Made by a program: the position numbers and the translations under genes. The notes below the pieces were generated by a model that was given only the letters and a program-made list of their open reading frames with translations, was not told the DNA's origin and did no database searches. A stretch of DNA of 64,000 nucleotides. Source: Bettongia penicillata ogilbyi (lineage: Eukaryota > Chordata > Mammalia > Diprotodontia > Potoroidae). This document shows positions 36,051 through 48,033 of this stretch, piece after piece (position 1 is the first letter of the stretch; each line of letters starts with the position of its first letter). The stretch is from contig JAJHZJ010000414.1 of NCBI GenBank assembly GCA_023548195.1, positions 2,317,676 to 2,381,675 of the forward strand, in the 5' to 3' direction.

Positions 36051-36874
36051 CCACTGTTATTCTCTAAATCGATCTGGAAATGAACAGTTACATTTAAAGG
36101 AATTAGGTGGAATTTTCTCTCTTCACACCATTTATAGTGACATGACTTCAGGGCTGAGAACACTGGAGGAATATACTGGGGATTTGTTAGAAATAGCTTG
36201 AACCAATTTAGGAAAACTGGTTGTTAATTTTTCAGTGTGAAAAATTTACACCCTAGAAATTGGCAGATGTTAAAATCAGGGCTTGATTTATTATTTTTTA
36301 CTTGTCTAAACTTAAGAAAGTGATGGAGAAAATGCTATGAATAAAAATTAAACTTAAAAGTAAGTTATGGCTAAAGAATGTTAAGAATTTTACCAGCACA
36401 CTCAGATATGACCAGGTGAGGGTCCTGGGTCACACTCAAACTGCTTATATTGCCTCCGAATCCATAGAAATTATCCAGGAAAAGGAAGACAAGCTCTTTT
36501 TGTCCTAAGTTAACTCACAGTCAGCAATAAGGTTGTCCAGTGGTCTATTGTTCCGTAGTATAAACTTTAGTTATATTTGACACAGCCTATGATTTCAATG
36601 GTATAGGGAGCCACTGGTGAGGGATTTTCTTATACCAAATGCAGATTGATCCCCTCTCTAAAACGTAAGGGCTTACATTTTAAGTATGACTACAAACTAT
36701 CATAAACAAGTATGACAAAGTCAATGGTAATGGTCTTCAAGCATTTAAAGAACTGAGAATAGAGTTAGCACTAATGTGGAAGAAGGGTAAATTTAGTTTT
36801 ACCATTAGGAAAGAACTCTGATCATTGTCCCACTATAGAAGATGTCATTGTGAAGCAGTTGTAAGGCAGCAAGG

Positions 36875-37110
36875 TTGTGTGATGAAAAAATTACTGAACT
36901 TGGATTCAAAAAGATCTGAGTTCAAATCCTGTCTTGGACATTTGATGACTCTGTGTGTTTTGGCAAGTCACCAAATTTCTTTGAGTCTCAATTTCTTGCT
37001 CTATAAAATAGGGAAATAGAACTGACCTGTCAGGGTTGTGATTATCAAATCAGATAAAACCTTTAAAATACTTTTCAAACCTTAAAGTGCTATATAAATA
37101 CTACACATTA
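36875..37110 (+). mobile_element. MIR SINE (duplication copy 1)
   Basis: 'gatctgagttcaaatcctgt', 'tttggcaagtcaccaaattt', 'cctttaaaatacttttcaaa'. The counterpart at 60040-60280 has the same ends, so the insertion is older than the duplication. Confidence 0.7.
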
Positions 37111-37784
37111 TTTTTAGTTAGATCTCTATGAGAGTCTGGTTGTCCATGAATTTGGGATACTACAGTGGCGATTCCACCATCAGATCTAGAGGATCTCTAT
37201 GCCTCTTCCCAGATCTAAGAGTCTATGATTCATTCATTTTGGCTGAAGTGTTGAGTTTTGTTTCTGAAGACAGTCAAAATTTCTAATTGTTCTAGTTGTG
37301 CAAGAGGAACAATTCCACCACCTTCAAAAGAACTACTCTTTCCAAGACAATTGGTCTCAGTGTGTTCCAGGAAAGGCAATTATTACTTTACTCTACCATC
37401 TATAGCTCCCCTCTTCTCTTTCTTCACCCATCATTCTATCTATAGTATGATTCTATAGGGAAAGAAGACAAACTGGAACTCCCAGCACTACATCTTCTGA
37501 CTTTCATAGGACCAGTTTTATTTCCTATCTCCTCTTCGAGTGAAAAGTTTTTCTCCAGGTCCAATGTCTACTTTCTCTAGTCTAACATCCCATGACTGTA
37601 GTCAATGGTTGTCTCACAAGAAACTTATCTCAAAACCCACAGCAATGTAGTGGGAAAGACTAATTCCAACAGCAAGGATAAATACTCTGACTTAAGAAAA
37701 TACACTGCAAGTAATACCTAATTTCTCCTGCCTCCAGTTAATTCACACGAAGTATTTTTTCCAATAACACATGAAGGCAATTTT

Positions 37785-38722
37785 TAAAAATCATTTTTTT
37801 CAAATTTTCAGTTCAAAATTTTCTCCTTCTGTCCTTTGTCTCTCCTCTCCCTAAGGGAACAAACAATTTGATATCGCATATGTACGTGCAACCATATAAA
37901 ACATATTTCCATATTATTTGTGTTGTGAAAGAAGAAACAGACCAAAAGAAAAGAAATAGAAAAAGTAAAGAGAAAATAGTAAGATTCCATCTGTATTCAA
38001 ACTCAGTCAGTTCTCTCTCTAGATGTGGATTGTGTTTTTAATCATGAAAATTTCAGAATTTTCTTGGATCATTTTATTCCTGAGAAAAGCTAAGTCATTT
38101 ACACTGTTCATCATACAATATGGCTGTCACAGTGTAGAATGTTCTCCTGGTTCTGATCACTTCACTTTGTTTCCGTTTATGTAAGTTTCTCTAGATTTTT
38201 CTGAAATTAGTCTGCTCATCATTTCTTATTTTACAATAATATTCCATTAAAATGATATACCACAACATTTTTATCATTCTCCAGTTGGGAGGCATCCCCT
38301 CGATTTCTAATTCACTGCCACCATATAAAGAGTTGCTAGTTGTTAAAAATATTTTCATACAAATAGGCACTTTCCCCCTTTTGAAAAACCTCCTTGGGAT
38401 ATGAATGTAGCAATACTATTGCTGGAACAAAGGGTATGCAGAGTTTTATAGTCCTTTGGATATAGTTCCTGATTGCTCTTCAGAACAGTTGGATTAGTTC
38501 ACAACTCCACCAAGAGTTCATTTTGTCCCAATTTTTCCATATTCTCTTGATTGTTTATGATTTTTCTTTTCTGTCTTATTAGTCTTAGAGTTGTTGTAAT
38601 CTGCATTTCTCTAATCAATAGTGATTTTCAACATTTTTTCATGGAATTATAGATTGCTTTGATCTTCATTTGAAATCTGCTAGTTCATACTCTTTAATCA
38701 TTTATTATTTGGGGAATTAACA
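37785..38722 (-). mobile_element. Old L1 3' end (duplication copy 1)
   Basis: 3'UTR and ORF2 C-terminal text ('gttctcctggttctgatcac', 'cattctccagttgggaggca'). The counterpart lies at about 63136-63965. Its 5' break is at about 38722. Confidence 0.7.
38701..38706 (-). terminator. Candidate poly(A) signal AATAAA for PARP15-like gene
   Basis: AATAAA on the minus strand 174-179 bp past the stop codon at 38880. It lies in L1-derived sequence. The matching place in duplication copy 2 reads GATAAA, so the signal arose by a point change. Cleavage here is inferred. Confidence 0.4.
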
Positions 38723-38879
38723 CAAGAAGCATAAATTAAAAATCACATTGGTGATTATGCAAAAAGTACTAATTTCAGCAAAAAGAATAAATGTTGTGAG
38801 CTATAAAAACATTCAATGAATGCTAAAACATGCTACAAACAAGGATCTGCACAAATCACTTGAATGTGAAACCAAAATA

Positions 38880-39169
38880 TTATTTCCTGAAAGTAATGAG
38901 GAACTCTGGATAAGCATGATTTTCATAAAATATGACAAATAAGCTTGGCTTTGACATTTTATCAGTGACATTGTCATATAGAACGATAGCATCTTGAGCT
39001 GTCTTTGTTGGAGGGACAATGAATGATGGATCTCCAAGAGTGTATTCACCAGTAAGCACTCTCACATAATACATATGCTTCTTTCCATTGATATCTGGCT
39101 TGGAGTAGGTATCATTAGCTGAATACAGGGCATTGACAGTAAAATAAGTTCCTTTTCCCCATGCTACAG
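38880..39169 (-). CDS. PARP15: PARP15-like terminal exon, ART catalytic domain C-terminal half
   Basis: Encodes the end of the ADP-ribosyltransferase domain, which binds NAD+ and transfers one ADP-ribose to target proteins. A good acceptor (TTTTTCACAG) ends at 39170 and the exon enters in phase 1. It reads [20 protein letters not shown], carrying the triad tyrosine. [15 protein letters not shown] follows, then [20 protein letters not shown], in which the leucine of SLFV stands where poly-ADP-ribosyl enzymes have glutamate. The triad is thus H-Y-L, the mono-ART type of PARP14 and PARP15. TAA lies at 38880-38882. No stops or shifts within 290 nt. The FRK end is more PARP14-like, while the neighbouring exon is more PARP15-like. 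The gene name rests on order next to PARP14 and on the lost WWE exon. Confidence 0.85.
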
Positions 39170-39540
39170 CTGTGAAAAAGAAGACAAAGGTTTTACCAAA
39201 TTAAGACTATGAAATGTATATTTTTATACCAGTTATGATGATGCCTGGATACATGATAAAAGTAATAACATTTCATTTCATTTTGTTGTGATGTTCTCTT
39301 TACATTCATCACATTTAATCTTCCATGTTAAAGTTTTCATATATTTATATAACGCACGTCCTTACTCAAAAAGTTTGGGTCTTTGTCTTATTTAATCATT
39401 GCATTCCCCTGCTCTAAGAATTTACACAAAACACTTGCCTAATAAATGTTTGTTAAGTTGAATTCAGAGTCTTCCTCATTAAACTAGCAGCATTTAATAC
39501 CCTGTCTAGAAGTCACTGTACTAAAAGCATAGCCAAAAGT

Positions 39541-42320
39541 TTTTAATAAAAATTTATTTATTTAACATTTTACATTCATTTTCACAAAATTTTGGGCTCC
39601 AAATTTTCTCTCCATTTATCCCCTCCCCCCACACCAATATACCAAGCATTCTAATTTTCCCTATGACCTCCCTCTCTTCTGTCATCCCTCCCTTCTCTTG
39701 TCCCCATCTTCTCTTTTGTCCTGTAGGGCCAGATGACTTTCTATTCCCCATTAACTGTATTTCTTATTTCCTAGTAGCAAGAACAATATTAACAGTTGTT
39801 CCTAAAACTTTGAGTTCCAAATTCTCCCCATCCCTCCCTCCCCACCCATTCCCTTTGGGAAGGCAGGCAATTCAATATAGGCCCTATCTGTGTAGTTTTG
39901 CAAATGACTTCGATAACAGTCGTGTTGTATAAGACTAACTGTATTTCCCTCCATCCTATTCCACCCCCCATTGTTTCTATTCTGTCTTTTGATCCTGTCC
40001 CTCCCTGAGTGTTGACTTCAAATTGCTCCCTCCTCCCATTGCCCTCCCTTCCATCATCCCCTCCCTTGCTTATCTCCTTCTCCCCCACTTTCCTGTATTG
40101 TAAGGTAGGTTTTCATACCAAAATGAGTGTGCATTTTATTCCGTCCTTTAGTCGATTGTGATGAGGGTAAACTTCTTGTTTTTTTTTTTTTTTTTCTCAG
40201 CTCTCCTCTTTTTCCCTCCACTAAAAAGTCTCCTGCTTGCCTCTTGAATGAGATGTAATTTACCACATTCCATTTCACCCTCTTTCCTCCCACTCCATTT
40301 CTCTCTCACCATTTACCTTAATTTCTTTTAAGATATGGTCCCATCCTATTCAATTCACTCTGTGCTCTCTATCTCTGTATGTGTTTGCATGTGTGTATGT
40401 GTGTGTGCACACGTGTACATGTGTGTGTATGTGTGTGTGTGATCCCACCAACTACCCAGATACTGAAAAGTTTTAAGAGTTACAAATATTGTCTTTCCAT
40501 GTAGGAATGTAAACAATTCACTTTTGGTAAGTCCCTTCTGACTTCTCTTTGCTGTTTACTTTTTCATGCTTCTTCTCATTCTTGTGTTTGAAAGTCAAAT
40601 TTTCTTTTCAGCTCTGGTCTTTTCATCAAGAATGCTTGAAAGTCCTCGATTTCATTGAAAGACCATATTTTCCCCTGAAGTATTATACTCAGTTTTGCTG
40701 GGTAGGTGATTCTTGGTTTGAGTTCTTGTTCCTTTGACTTCTGGAATATTCTATTCCATGCCCTTCAATCCCTTAATGTAGAAGCTGCTAGATCTTGAGT
40801 TATCCTGATTGTATTCCCACAGTACTGGAATTGTTTCTTTCTAGCTGCTTGCAATATTTTCTCCTTGACCTGGGAATTCTGGAATTTGGCCACAATGTTC
40901 CTAGGGGTTTCTCTTTTTGGATCTCTTTCAGGTGGTGATCGATGGATTCTTTCAATACTTATTTTGCCCTCTGGTTGTAGAATATCAGGGCATTTTTCCT
41001 TGATAATTTCATGGAAGATGATGTCTAGGCTCTTTTTTTGATAATGACTTTCAGGTAGTCCCATAATTTTTAAATTGTCTCTCCTGGATCTATTTTCCAG
41101 GTCAGTTGTTTTTCCCATGAGATATTTCACATTCTCTTCCATTTTTTCATTCTTTTGGTTTTGTTTGGTGATTTCTTGGTTTCTCAGAAAGTCATTAGAC
41201 TCCATCTGTTCCATTCTAATTTTGAGAGAACTATTCTCTTCAGTGAGCTTTTGAACCTTTTTTTTCCATTTGGCTAATTGTGCTTTTGAAAGCATTCTTC
41301 TCCTCGTTGGCTTTTTGAACCTCTTTTGCCAATTGAGTGAGCCTGTTTTTCAAGGTGTTATTTTCTTCAGCATTTTTTTGGGTCTTCTTTAGCAAGGTAT
41401 TGATCCATTTTTCATGCTTTTCTTGCATCTCTCTCATTTCTCTTCCCAGTTTTTCCTCCACCTGTCTAACTTGATTTTCAAAATCTTTTTTGAGCTCTTC
41501 CAAGGCCTTAGCCCACCAGACATCCACCTGGGATGTCTGGGATACAGAGGCCCCGCCCTCCACGTCTTTCCCTGATGGTAAAAATATTTCCTCGTCATCA
41601 GAATTGAAAGGCGGGAACATCTGTACCCCCTCAAAGTAGCTCTCTATAGTCTTCTTTTTCTTCCCTTTTCTGGGTATTTTCCCAACCAGTTACTTGACTT
41701 CTGAGATTCCTCTCCACCCCACCTAGATCCACCCAGCTAGTGCTTGGAGTCTGAGATTCAAATGGGCTTTCTGCGGCAGGTGCTGCTGCTATTCAATGTG
41801 AGCTTAAGTTCTGGTGCTTAAGTGGGGGCAGGGCCGCCTCCCAGGCTCAGATCCCTCAGGGGGTTTATGCAGAGACCTGAACTTCTGCCTGCTGCTGCCT
41901 GCTGTCACAGGCCACCCCCCGCTACCTCTGCCGCTTCCTCCTGATGGGGCCCAAGCCACAGAGACACCCCGCTCCCCTCTCGGGCAGCCCAGATGTCTCT
42001 CTCACTGCCCTGTAGCATCTGTGGGTGGAGGGACCTTCCCAGCCACTGGAGATTCCGTCCCTGAAGCCTGTTCGGATCTGCTCCTCCTGGCCGCATGGCC
42101 AGGGCAGGTCAGGGGTGGACTCCGCTTTCTGGAGCGTGACAGACCCCTGGGGACGGCTCTCCAGGGCTCTCTGGGACGGACATCTTTTCCACTGTGTTTC
42201 TGTGTGCCTTGCAGTGATTCAGAATTTGTGGGGAGTTCTTCTTGAAGGAAATATATGGGCTGTAGGTTTGGAGCTAGCATACGTGAGTCTTTCTACTCTG
42301 TCATCTTGGCTCCACCCCCC
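39541..42320 (-). mobile_element. HAL1-type element D, full length, in last PARP15-like intron
   Basis: Minus-strand copy with 5' end 'gtcatcttggctccaccccc' (42300-42319), 5'UTR, ORF1 and 3'UTR with (TG)n at 40378-40441. An 11-bp direct repeat 'ccaaaagtttt' at 39533-39543 and 42319-42329 flanks it. It sits in the same orientation as the host gene, between the last two exons. Confidence 0.85.
40576..41677 (-). pseudogene. HAL1 ORF1, copy D, start codon lost
   Basis: The usual ATG before PRKG is ATA at 41677-41675. The frame MFPPFNSDDEEIFLPSGKDV (41620) leads into the coiled coil. A one-base change in an A-run near 41260 shifts the frame, and the remainder (41295-40765) carries the NRSRRDNLKIMGLPESH and KEKILQAARKKQFQYCGN blocks. 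The end corresponds to the FDFQTQE stop at 40576. Confidence 0.8.
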
Positions 42321-42429
42321 AAAAGTTTTGGTATAGACAATGACTACAACCAAATAAGCAGAGTCAACATAGAGAGGCAAGAAATCTCTAGTCAACACCA
42401 AAGGCCAATGATCTACCAATCTATCAGGT

Positions 42430-43000
42430 GACAAATATTTATTATGGACTTATTATGTGCCAGGCTTTGTGCTTAATGTAGCTATAGAGAGAGAGGGAGA
42501 AACAACTCTATCTTTAAGGAGTTCACATTCTGACAGAGACAATGACATACCAACAGTTATGTACAAGTGTTATATCCAATAAATGGAAGGAAATCTAAGA
42601 CAGGAGACCATAACAGTAGGGAAGACCTCCAGCAGAATGTAGGATTTAGCTGAGCCTTGAAGGAGGTTCAAGAAGCCAGTTGGCAGAGTTAAAAAGTGAG
42701 AGCATTTGAAGCAGGGGGATAGTCAGCACTAAGATCCTGAATTGGAAGATGGAGTAGAGGGTGTGAGGAACAGCAAGGAAGCCAGTGGAGCTAGGTAAAT
42801 GCAAGTAAACTATGAGAAGACTGCCAAGACAGTGAAAGGCTAGGTGATAAAAAGGGTTTTAAATGCAACCAAAGCACTTTATATTTGATTCTGGAGAAAA
42901 CATGGAGGGATTGCTTTCATTGAGTAGAGGGTTGACAGTGTTGGCCTCAAGTTTTATGAAAATCCCTTTCATGGTCAAGTGGAAGGTGGACTGGAGTGGG
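42430..43000. mobile_element. Ancient unclassified interspersed repeat
   Basis: 'tattatgtgccaggctttgt', 'aaggagttcacattctgaca', 'gctgagccttgaaggaggtt'. The last part parallels 50450-50700 and 53290-53420. Family not named. Confidence 0.5.
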
Positions 43001-43059
43001 GAGAGATCTGAGGCAGGGAGATGAGGAGGCTACTGCAGCTAATCAGGGTATCTGTGTGT

Positions 43060-43404
43060 GTGTTTGTGTTCATCCCTCATTGCTGAAGAAGACCATGCCA
43101 TCAGAGATATAATGACATGATTTGAACTTGACTGTGTTTTGAGTGAGGGAGGGCTGGGCAGGTCACCAGCCTCACTTCTCTTCCAGAGCCATCTGAATCC
43201 AGTGACAAGATATTCATCAGGATGTCTGGAGATGACCCAGGATGAAGAAATTGGGGTTAAGTGACTTGCCCAAGGTCACGGGTTAAGTGACTTGCCCAAG
43301 GTCACACAGCTGGTGAGTGTCAAGTGTCCGAGGTGAGATTTGAACTCACATTCTCCTGACTCCTGCACTGGTGCTGTATCCACTGCACCACCTAGCTGCC
43401 CCAA
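43060..43404 (-). mobile_element. Marsupial tRNA-derived SINE with internal 26-bp duplication
   Basis: Reverse complement of the copy type at 7843: tail at 43070-43250, head 'accacctagctgcccc' at 43389-43404. 'gggttaagtgacttgcccaa' followed by 'ggtcac' occurs twice in a row at 43254-43306, an internal tandem copy that other SINEs lack. Confidence 0.85.
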
Positions 43405-43869
43405 CTAACCAGGAGTGATATGATAAAGACCTGACCCAGGGTGTTGGATGTGTGAGTGAAGAGAAGGGGACATAGATGAGAGATGTTGTGAAAGCAGAAA
43501 CATGACTTGGTAACACATTGGATATGTGGGGCAGTATCAGACTGTCAAAATGAAAGGACACAACCTTCCTTTCTGTTGAGGGTTCAGAAACAGGCTACAT
43601 GGGGGAATGTATGTTTTGTCTCAGGGTACTTGTATCACAACAATATAAAATATATCAACATTTTGAAAATCATCTTTGGAAATAGTTATTTACTTACTGC
43701 GAAGGGAAGTGATAATTTGTGTGATGTGGACATGGAAGGGAAAAATACCTAACATAAGTCCCTTGATCTACCACTGAAATTAAGTTTCTGTTAAGTTCAT
43801 ATTATTGCATATTTTGGCTACAACCTAGCAATCATTCATACTTTCTAGGGTTGATTATGTTTTGGAGAT

Positions 43870-44060
43870 ATGTGATGGTGTGGTGGATAAGAACAGGGGA
43901 TATAGAGTCAAAAAGACCTAGGTTCAAAACCAACCCCAGAAATCTGACATCGTTGATCCTCAGGAAGCTCCTAAACTCCTCTGTATTCCCATCTTTCTCA
44001 CGAGTAAGGTGAGGGGGTTAGATCAGTTTGAAAGTCACTTCCATCCTTAAATCTCTCAGT
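43870..44060 (+). mobile_element. MIR-like SINE fragment
   Basis: 'gatggtgtggtggataagaa', 'aagacctaggttcaaaacca', 'tagatcagtttgaaagtcac'. Confidence 0.55.
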
Positions 44061-44329
44061 CTGATCACTCCTCTCTATGGTGCAGATCACAACCCATTCA
44101 GACCTTCTTATTCTTTTCAATTCTTGTCCATATCCTCCTCATTGCTGACCATGTGACATACACTCTTTATCCCTACCACACATCCTTCTTTACACCCATG
44201 ATGTGTCTCCTCCACTGCCTTTTGAGTCACCCATAATTTTGATTGTTTGGATATTACTGTGTTCCATTATTCACAGCTATATATCATCAGTGAAAGGATA
44301 TTGTAGTAAAAAAAATGTGGTATGTGTAT

Positions 44330-44378
44330 ATGTATGTGTGTATGTGAGTGTCTGTGTGTGTGTGTGTGTGTGTGTGTA
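44330..44378 (+). repeat. (TG)n microsatellite
   Basis: Imperfect TG/TATG start followed by about 10 perfect TG units, within an intron of the PARP15-like gene. Confidence 0.9.
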
Positions 44379-44689
44379 GACACATGGACACTTCCTTAGG
44401 AAAGGTGAAAGTGCTGTGTGGTGGAATCTTGTTCATTTCTGAACCAAACTCCTTTTTCAGCTGTAGTGCCTACTTCAGATTTGTGGTTTGAAGGACTAAC
44501 TCAATGGATGGAGACACTACAATCATCTATTTTAACCTGGTTGCACTACTTTGGGACTCCTCTAACTTTTCCACCATGCCCATGAAGCTTATTATTAGGA
44601 TAACCTCATCCTCCTGTAACATCTCATCAGCCTTGGTACTCTACCTCATTACTACCCTCTGGTTCTCCTGCTGGAGGGGGTGTCATGAA

Positions 44690-44945
44690 TTCTGAATCTC
44701 CATTTAAAGAAGGAGCTCAGCTCAGATAGCTCCTTATTTCCTTCCCAGCTACACCATGTTGGGTCTTCTCTTACTTTTCAATCAGCACCCCATTCCCCTT
44801 TCAGCTTCCATTTCCTATTATCTTCTCCCATTGGAGTTTACGCTTCTTGAGGGCAGGGACTGTTTCTTTTGTGAGTGTATTTTTATCCCTAGTGCTTAGC
44901 ACAGTACCTGACATGTAGCATATGCTTAATAAATGTTGATTGATT
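44690..44945 (+). mobile_element. L2/MIR-type 3' end
   Basis: 'cttgagggcagggactgttt', 'cctagtgcttagcacagtac', 'atatgcttaataaatgttga'. Typical L2-family 3' text. Confidence 0.6.
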
Positions 44946-45065
44946 GAGAAAGAAAGCAGATTCCATGGTGACACACTTTAAAGTGTTCAGGTGCTGATGG
45001 TGTGATATGAAAGCCATACCTCACCTTTGAACATTTTGAAACACACAAGGTCCCTTCTGCTTTAC

Positions 45066-45243
45066 TTTCCATTTTCTCAGCATAACTGTGATTAAAGTCT
45101 TGGGTGTTGACATGAGATACCGAGTCAATATCTGTCCCATGGAAGAGGAGTCTTTCATTATTTGTGTGTTTATTTTGCTCATCCATGAATATTTTCTTTG
45201 TCATATAGAAATTCCAAAGGCTTCTGTTCTGTATTCTCTGAAT
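45066..45243 (-). CDS. PARP15: PARP15-like exon with catalytic HGTD motif
   Basis: First half of the ART domain. Acceptor TTTGTAG ends at 45244. The exon enters in phase 0, continuing IEK| of the previous exon into IQRIQNRSLWNFYMTKKIF. NNERLLFHGTDIDSVSHVN carries the catalytic histidine. The NNERLLFHGTD block is closer to PARP15 than PARP14 as I recall them. The exon should end after ...SYAEKM plus one base, but the expected donor there reads GA instead of GT. A GTAAAG three bases further (GT at 45065-45064) restores a donor in the same phase and adds one codon. The exon is open throughout. If this donor is not used, the gene would be damaged here. Confidence 0.8.
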
Positions 45244-45589
45244 CTACAAATTACAAAAGGAAAATCACTTTGGAAGGCATCAAACAGTTGTGAAAGTGAT
45301 TTAAAAAATGATCAATTCATAGGAAACCATTTTAGATTTTGTATAGGGCAGTTTTCCATTGAGCATAAAATAAACATCAAGTTCAGTGCTATTTATTTTG
45401 TTTTCCAGATATATTCTTATGTCCAGACAACTTTCTAAAACTAGAGCTTTATTTGATCACTTTCTGGAAATTTTTTTTTTAATTGCGCATTTGACATCCT
45501 AAATATAGGGTGTTCCTGGTGAGAATCCTAACCAACACAGATGGGCACCTGCTTGAGAACACAAAACTGTAGGGAGGTGCTTGGAGCCC

Positions 45590-45690
45590 TGAAAGGTTAA
45601 GTGATTTGCCTGGGATTATACAGTCCATAGGCGTGAGAGGCTCAGTTCGAAACAAATACTTCTCCACTCCAAAGCAAGCTATTAATTCGT
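45590..45690 (-). mobile_element. MIR-like SINE fragment
   Basis: 'gttaagtgatttgcctggga', 'ttatacagtccataggcg' and the reversed core that follows. Confidence 0.5.
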
Positions 45691-45889
45691 TACATCACAA
45701 TGTTTCTCTTCTTGACATTTTCAAGTTCAATAGTTTTTTTTAGCTCATTTCTGATAGTTAACATTTCCTAAAGGTTGGGAAAAGCTGTCCATCTTTTCCC
45801 ACCCTTAATACACACATACTCACACATACACACACACATACATGCACATACAATCACCATGCTCCAATGTTGAACACTGTCCTAATCTG

Positions 45890-46110
45890 CAAATACCTTT
45901 TTTATTTTATTTTTTAATGTAAATAGTATTTTTTTCAATTACATGTACAATTTTCAACATTCATTTTTATAAGATTTTTGAGTTCCAAATTTTTCTCCCT
46001 CCCTACCTCTTCTCATCCTTCCCTCCTCCCCAAGATGACAAGCAGTCTGATAAAGGTTATCATGTGAAATCATGCAAAACATATTTCTACTGCAAATGGC
46101 TTTTCAAAAC
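45890..46110 (-). mobile_element. L1 3'UTR fragment
   Basis: A T-rich start (tail complement), then 'ttcaacattcatttttataa', 'ttttctccctccctacctct', 'ccaagatgacaagcagtctg'. Same layout as the L1 3' end at 30560-30680. Confidence 0.7.
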
Positions 46111-46114
46111 ACAG

Positions 46115-47445
46115 TTTGATCTAAGACCATGATCATCAAGAGAACTAGGGTTTGGGATAATGACACCCATCATAGCCACCAATTCTAACATCTTGCTATG
46201 TTTTTTCTCTTCTTCTGAGTTAAAAAACAATTGAGGGGCCACCATTCTGAGTCTGATAGTAAGCTAGATGTTGCTGCATGGTAAGTTACATGATGTGTAA
46301 GAAAAATAAGGTTCCATTTGTCTTTGATGAATGGAAAGTAGGACATGATAAGCATGTTTAGACAAAGAACACTTCACTGGTGGGTGCAAATTTTATAAGA
46401 GCGAGTCACTTTAATTATATTTCCCCGGTTACTATTCATCATTGCACTAAAAATTTTAAAAGAAATTTACAGGTTATTTGTGAAAAAAAAAAAGAAACAT
46501 AGTGACTTCTAACAAAAGTTTAGTATTTTTATATTTATTATTGTCTCTTATTTATATTTAATCATCAATGAGGAGGAGTAGGGCGGATTTCTATTTTCAA
46601 ATATGCTACAACACCTGTATGGAGATGTAAATATCAGAGATATACAAGCTTGAAAATAATTTTCAAGAATTAGCAGTCTTGCTAACATTTTTTCTCATTT
46701 ACAAGACAGCACACTACAGTGACTTGGCCTTTGGAAATTTCTTTTACCTCTTTTCTTAATCCCAACTCTGCCCCTAATCTGTTCCATTGCTACAAGAAGG
46801 GTCTAAAACAACAGAAAATGTAAGGAATGGTGGGATAAATAAAAAAAAAGACCTCCAAAGAAAATCATAATTAGGTGGGTGTTTTTGGCCTATTCTGAGT
46901 TAGAAAACACTGAAGAGTGGCTATTCTTTCATTGATGAATCACAGAATGTTAGAAGGAGCCTCAGAAATCATCTAGTCCAGTTCCTTCCCCTTACAACTG
47001 AAGAAACTTAGGCTCTTGGAGTGAGGAAGTGATTTTATTGGGGATCACAGAAAGAGACTCCATAGGCATCAGTCTAATGAAAACAAACATGGAGATACCA
47101 ACAGGGACCTCATTCATTTTTTTTTGCCTCTACTGAATAGTGTGTTCTAGATCCTCCTCAAGATCTTTCATATTGCCATTTCTTTTGCCAAAGGAACTGA
47201 TAAAAAGAAGTGATCTTGTACATTCCAAAAAGATGCAGGAAACTTTTAGTTAGAAAAAGAGGTCTACTTATATGTAGGTTTACTTGCATGTAAGTTTGCA
47301 TATTTTATTTAAATTTTAATCACATCTTATTCTCACCATTAGCATTCAAATAATCAACATGGAATAATATAAATATATATTCCATTAAAATATCTACAAC
47401 AATATTTTCCTCATGCTAATATAACTGATGAAGATGAAGAATTGG
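46115..47445. other. Intronic DNA, mostly featureless
   Basis: An ancient MIR-related block ('gaatgttagaaggagcctca', 'aaatcatctagtccagttcc') at 46930-47060. No exon or other repeat seen. Confidence 0.4.
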
Positions 47446-47449
47446 CATA

Positions 47450-47830
47450 GGGATCGATAGGCACAGGAATAATAGATTTGTAAAAGACTATAACCAGATA
47501 AAGGAATTTCAGAGATAATGAACATGGAAGTGAAATACTCCTAGGTGACGGTAAGACTAAAGATATGACCATTTCTCTCTGATTCAGTTAGGAGTCAAAG
47601 AAGATGCCATGGTCATGAATCTGAAAAAGTAAGAGAATGGTAGTACCATCAACAATAATAGGAATGTTGGGAAGAATGGAGGATTTGGGAAGAAAGATAA
47701 AGAAGTCTGTTTTGGACACATTGAATTTGAACTTATAGGAAATACAGCTAGAAACATAAAGGTTGAGTGTTGAGGCTAACTGGAATACAGGAGACAATCT
47801 TACATATACACTTTTGAAAGTGGAGCAGGG
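47450..47830 (-). mobile_element. Ancient unclassified repeat
   Basis: 'gtcaaagaagatgccatggt', 'tgttttggacacattgaatt', same ancient repeat group as 3870-4140. It reaches to about 70 bp from a PARP15-like exon. Confidence 0.45.
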
Positions 47831-47899
47831 TTGAGGACTAGAGATAGTACTAAGGGATGGCAGATTAGAGGTCATGGCAAGGATAAAAACTAGGTTTAC

Positions 47900-48033
47900 C
47901 TTCTCTATTGTGTATTTAGCAGAAGTCTCACAAAACTTGTATTTTATTTGCTTATATTTTTCATGTTCTTGAGGTAAATCCACCAAAAGAAGGTTCCAGT
48001 CTTTCATGTCATCCCAGTGATTAGGGATCTCAG
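47900..48033 (-). CDS. PARP15: PARP15-like exon, start of catalytic region
   Basis: Acceptor TTTCAG ends at 48034; donor GAGAAG|GTAAAC has GT at 47899-47898. The exon enters in phase 1, leaves in phase 0 and is 134 nt long. It encodes EIPNHWDDMKDWNLLLVDLP, then KYKFCETSAKYTIEK. This corresponds to the stretch of PARP14/PARP15 between the WWE or macro domain and the ART fold (pattern IPxHWxDM...IEK|I). The open frame extends by chance into both introns. Phase 1 entry fits the phase 1 exit of both the dead WWE exon and the macro exon, so skipping the former keeps the frame. Confidence 0.85.

Larger units (their letters stand above)
34040..38745. repeat. Segmental duplication, copy 1
   Basis: Matches 56797-64000 in the same orientation, including stretches that are not mobile elements (34040-34440 with 56800-57230; 36060-37330 with 59205-60505). 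By eye roughly four of five bases agree. Copy 2 has extra insertions (HAL1-F, a nested L1, a 140-bp tandem duplication). The right end of copy 1 runs to within 140 bp of the PARP15-like stop codon. Confidence 0.85.
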
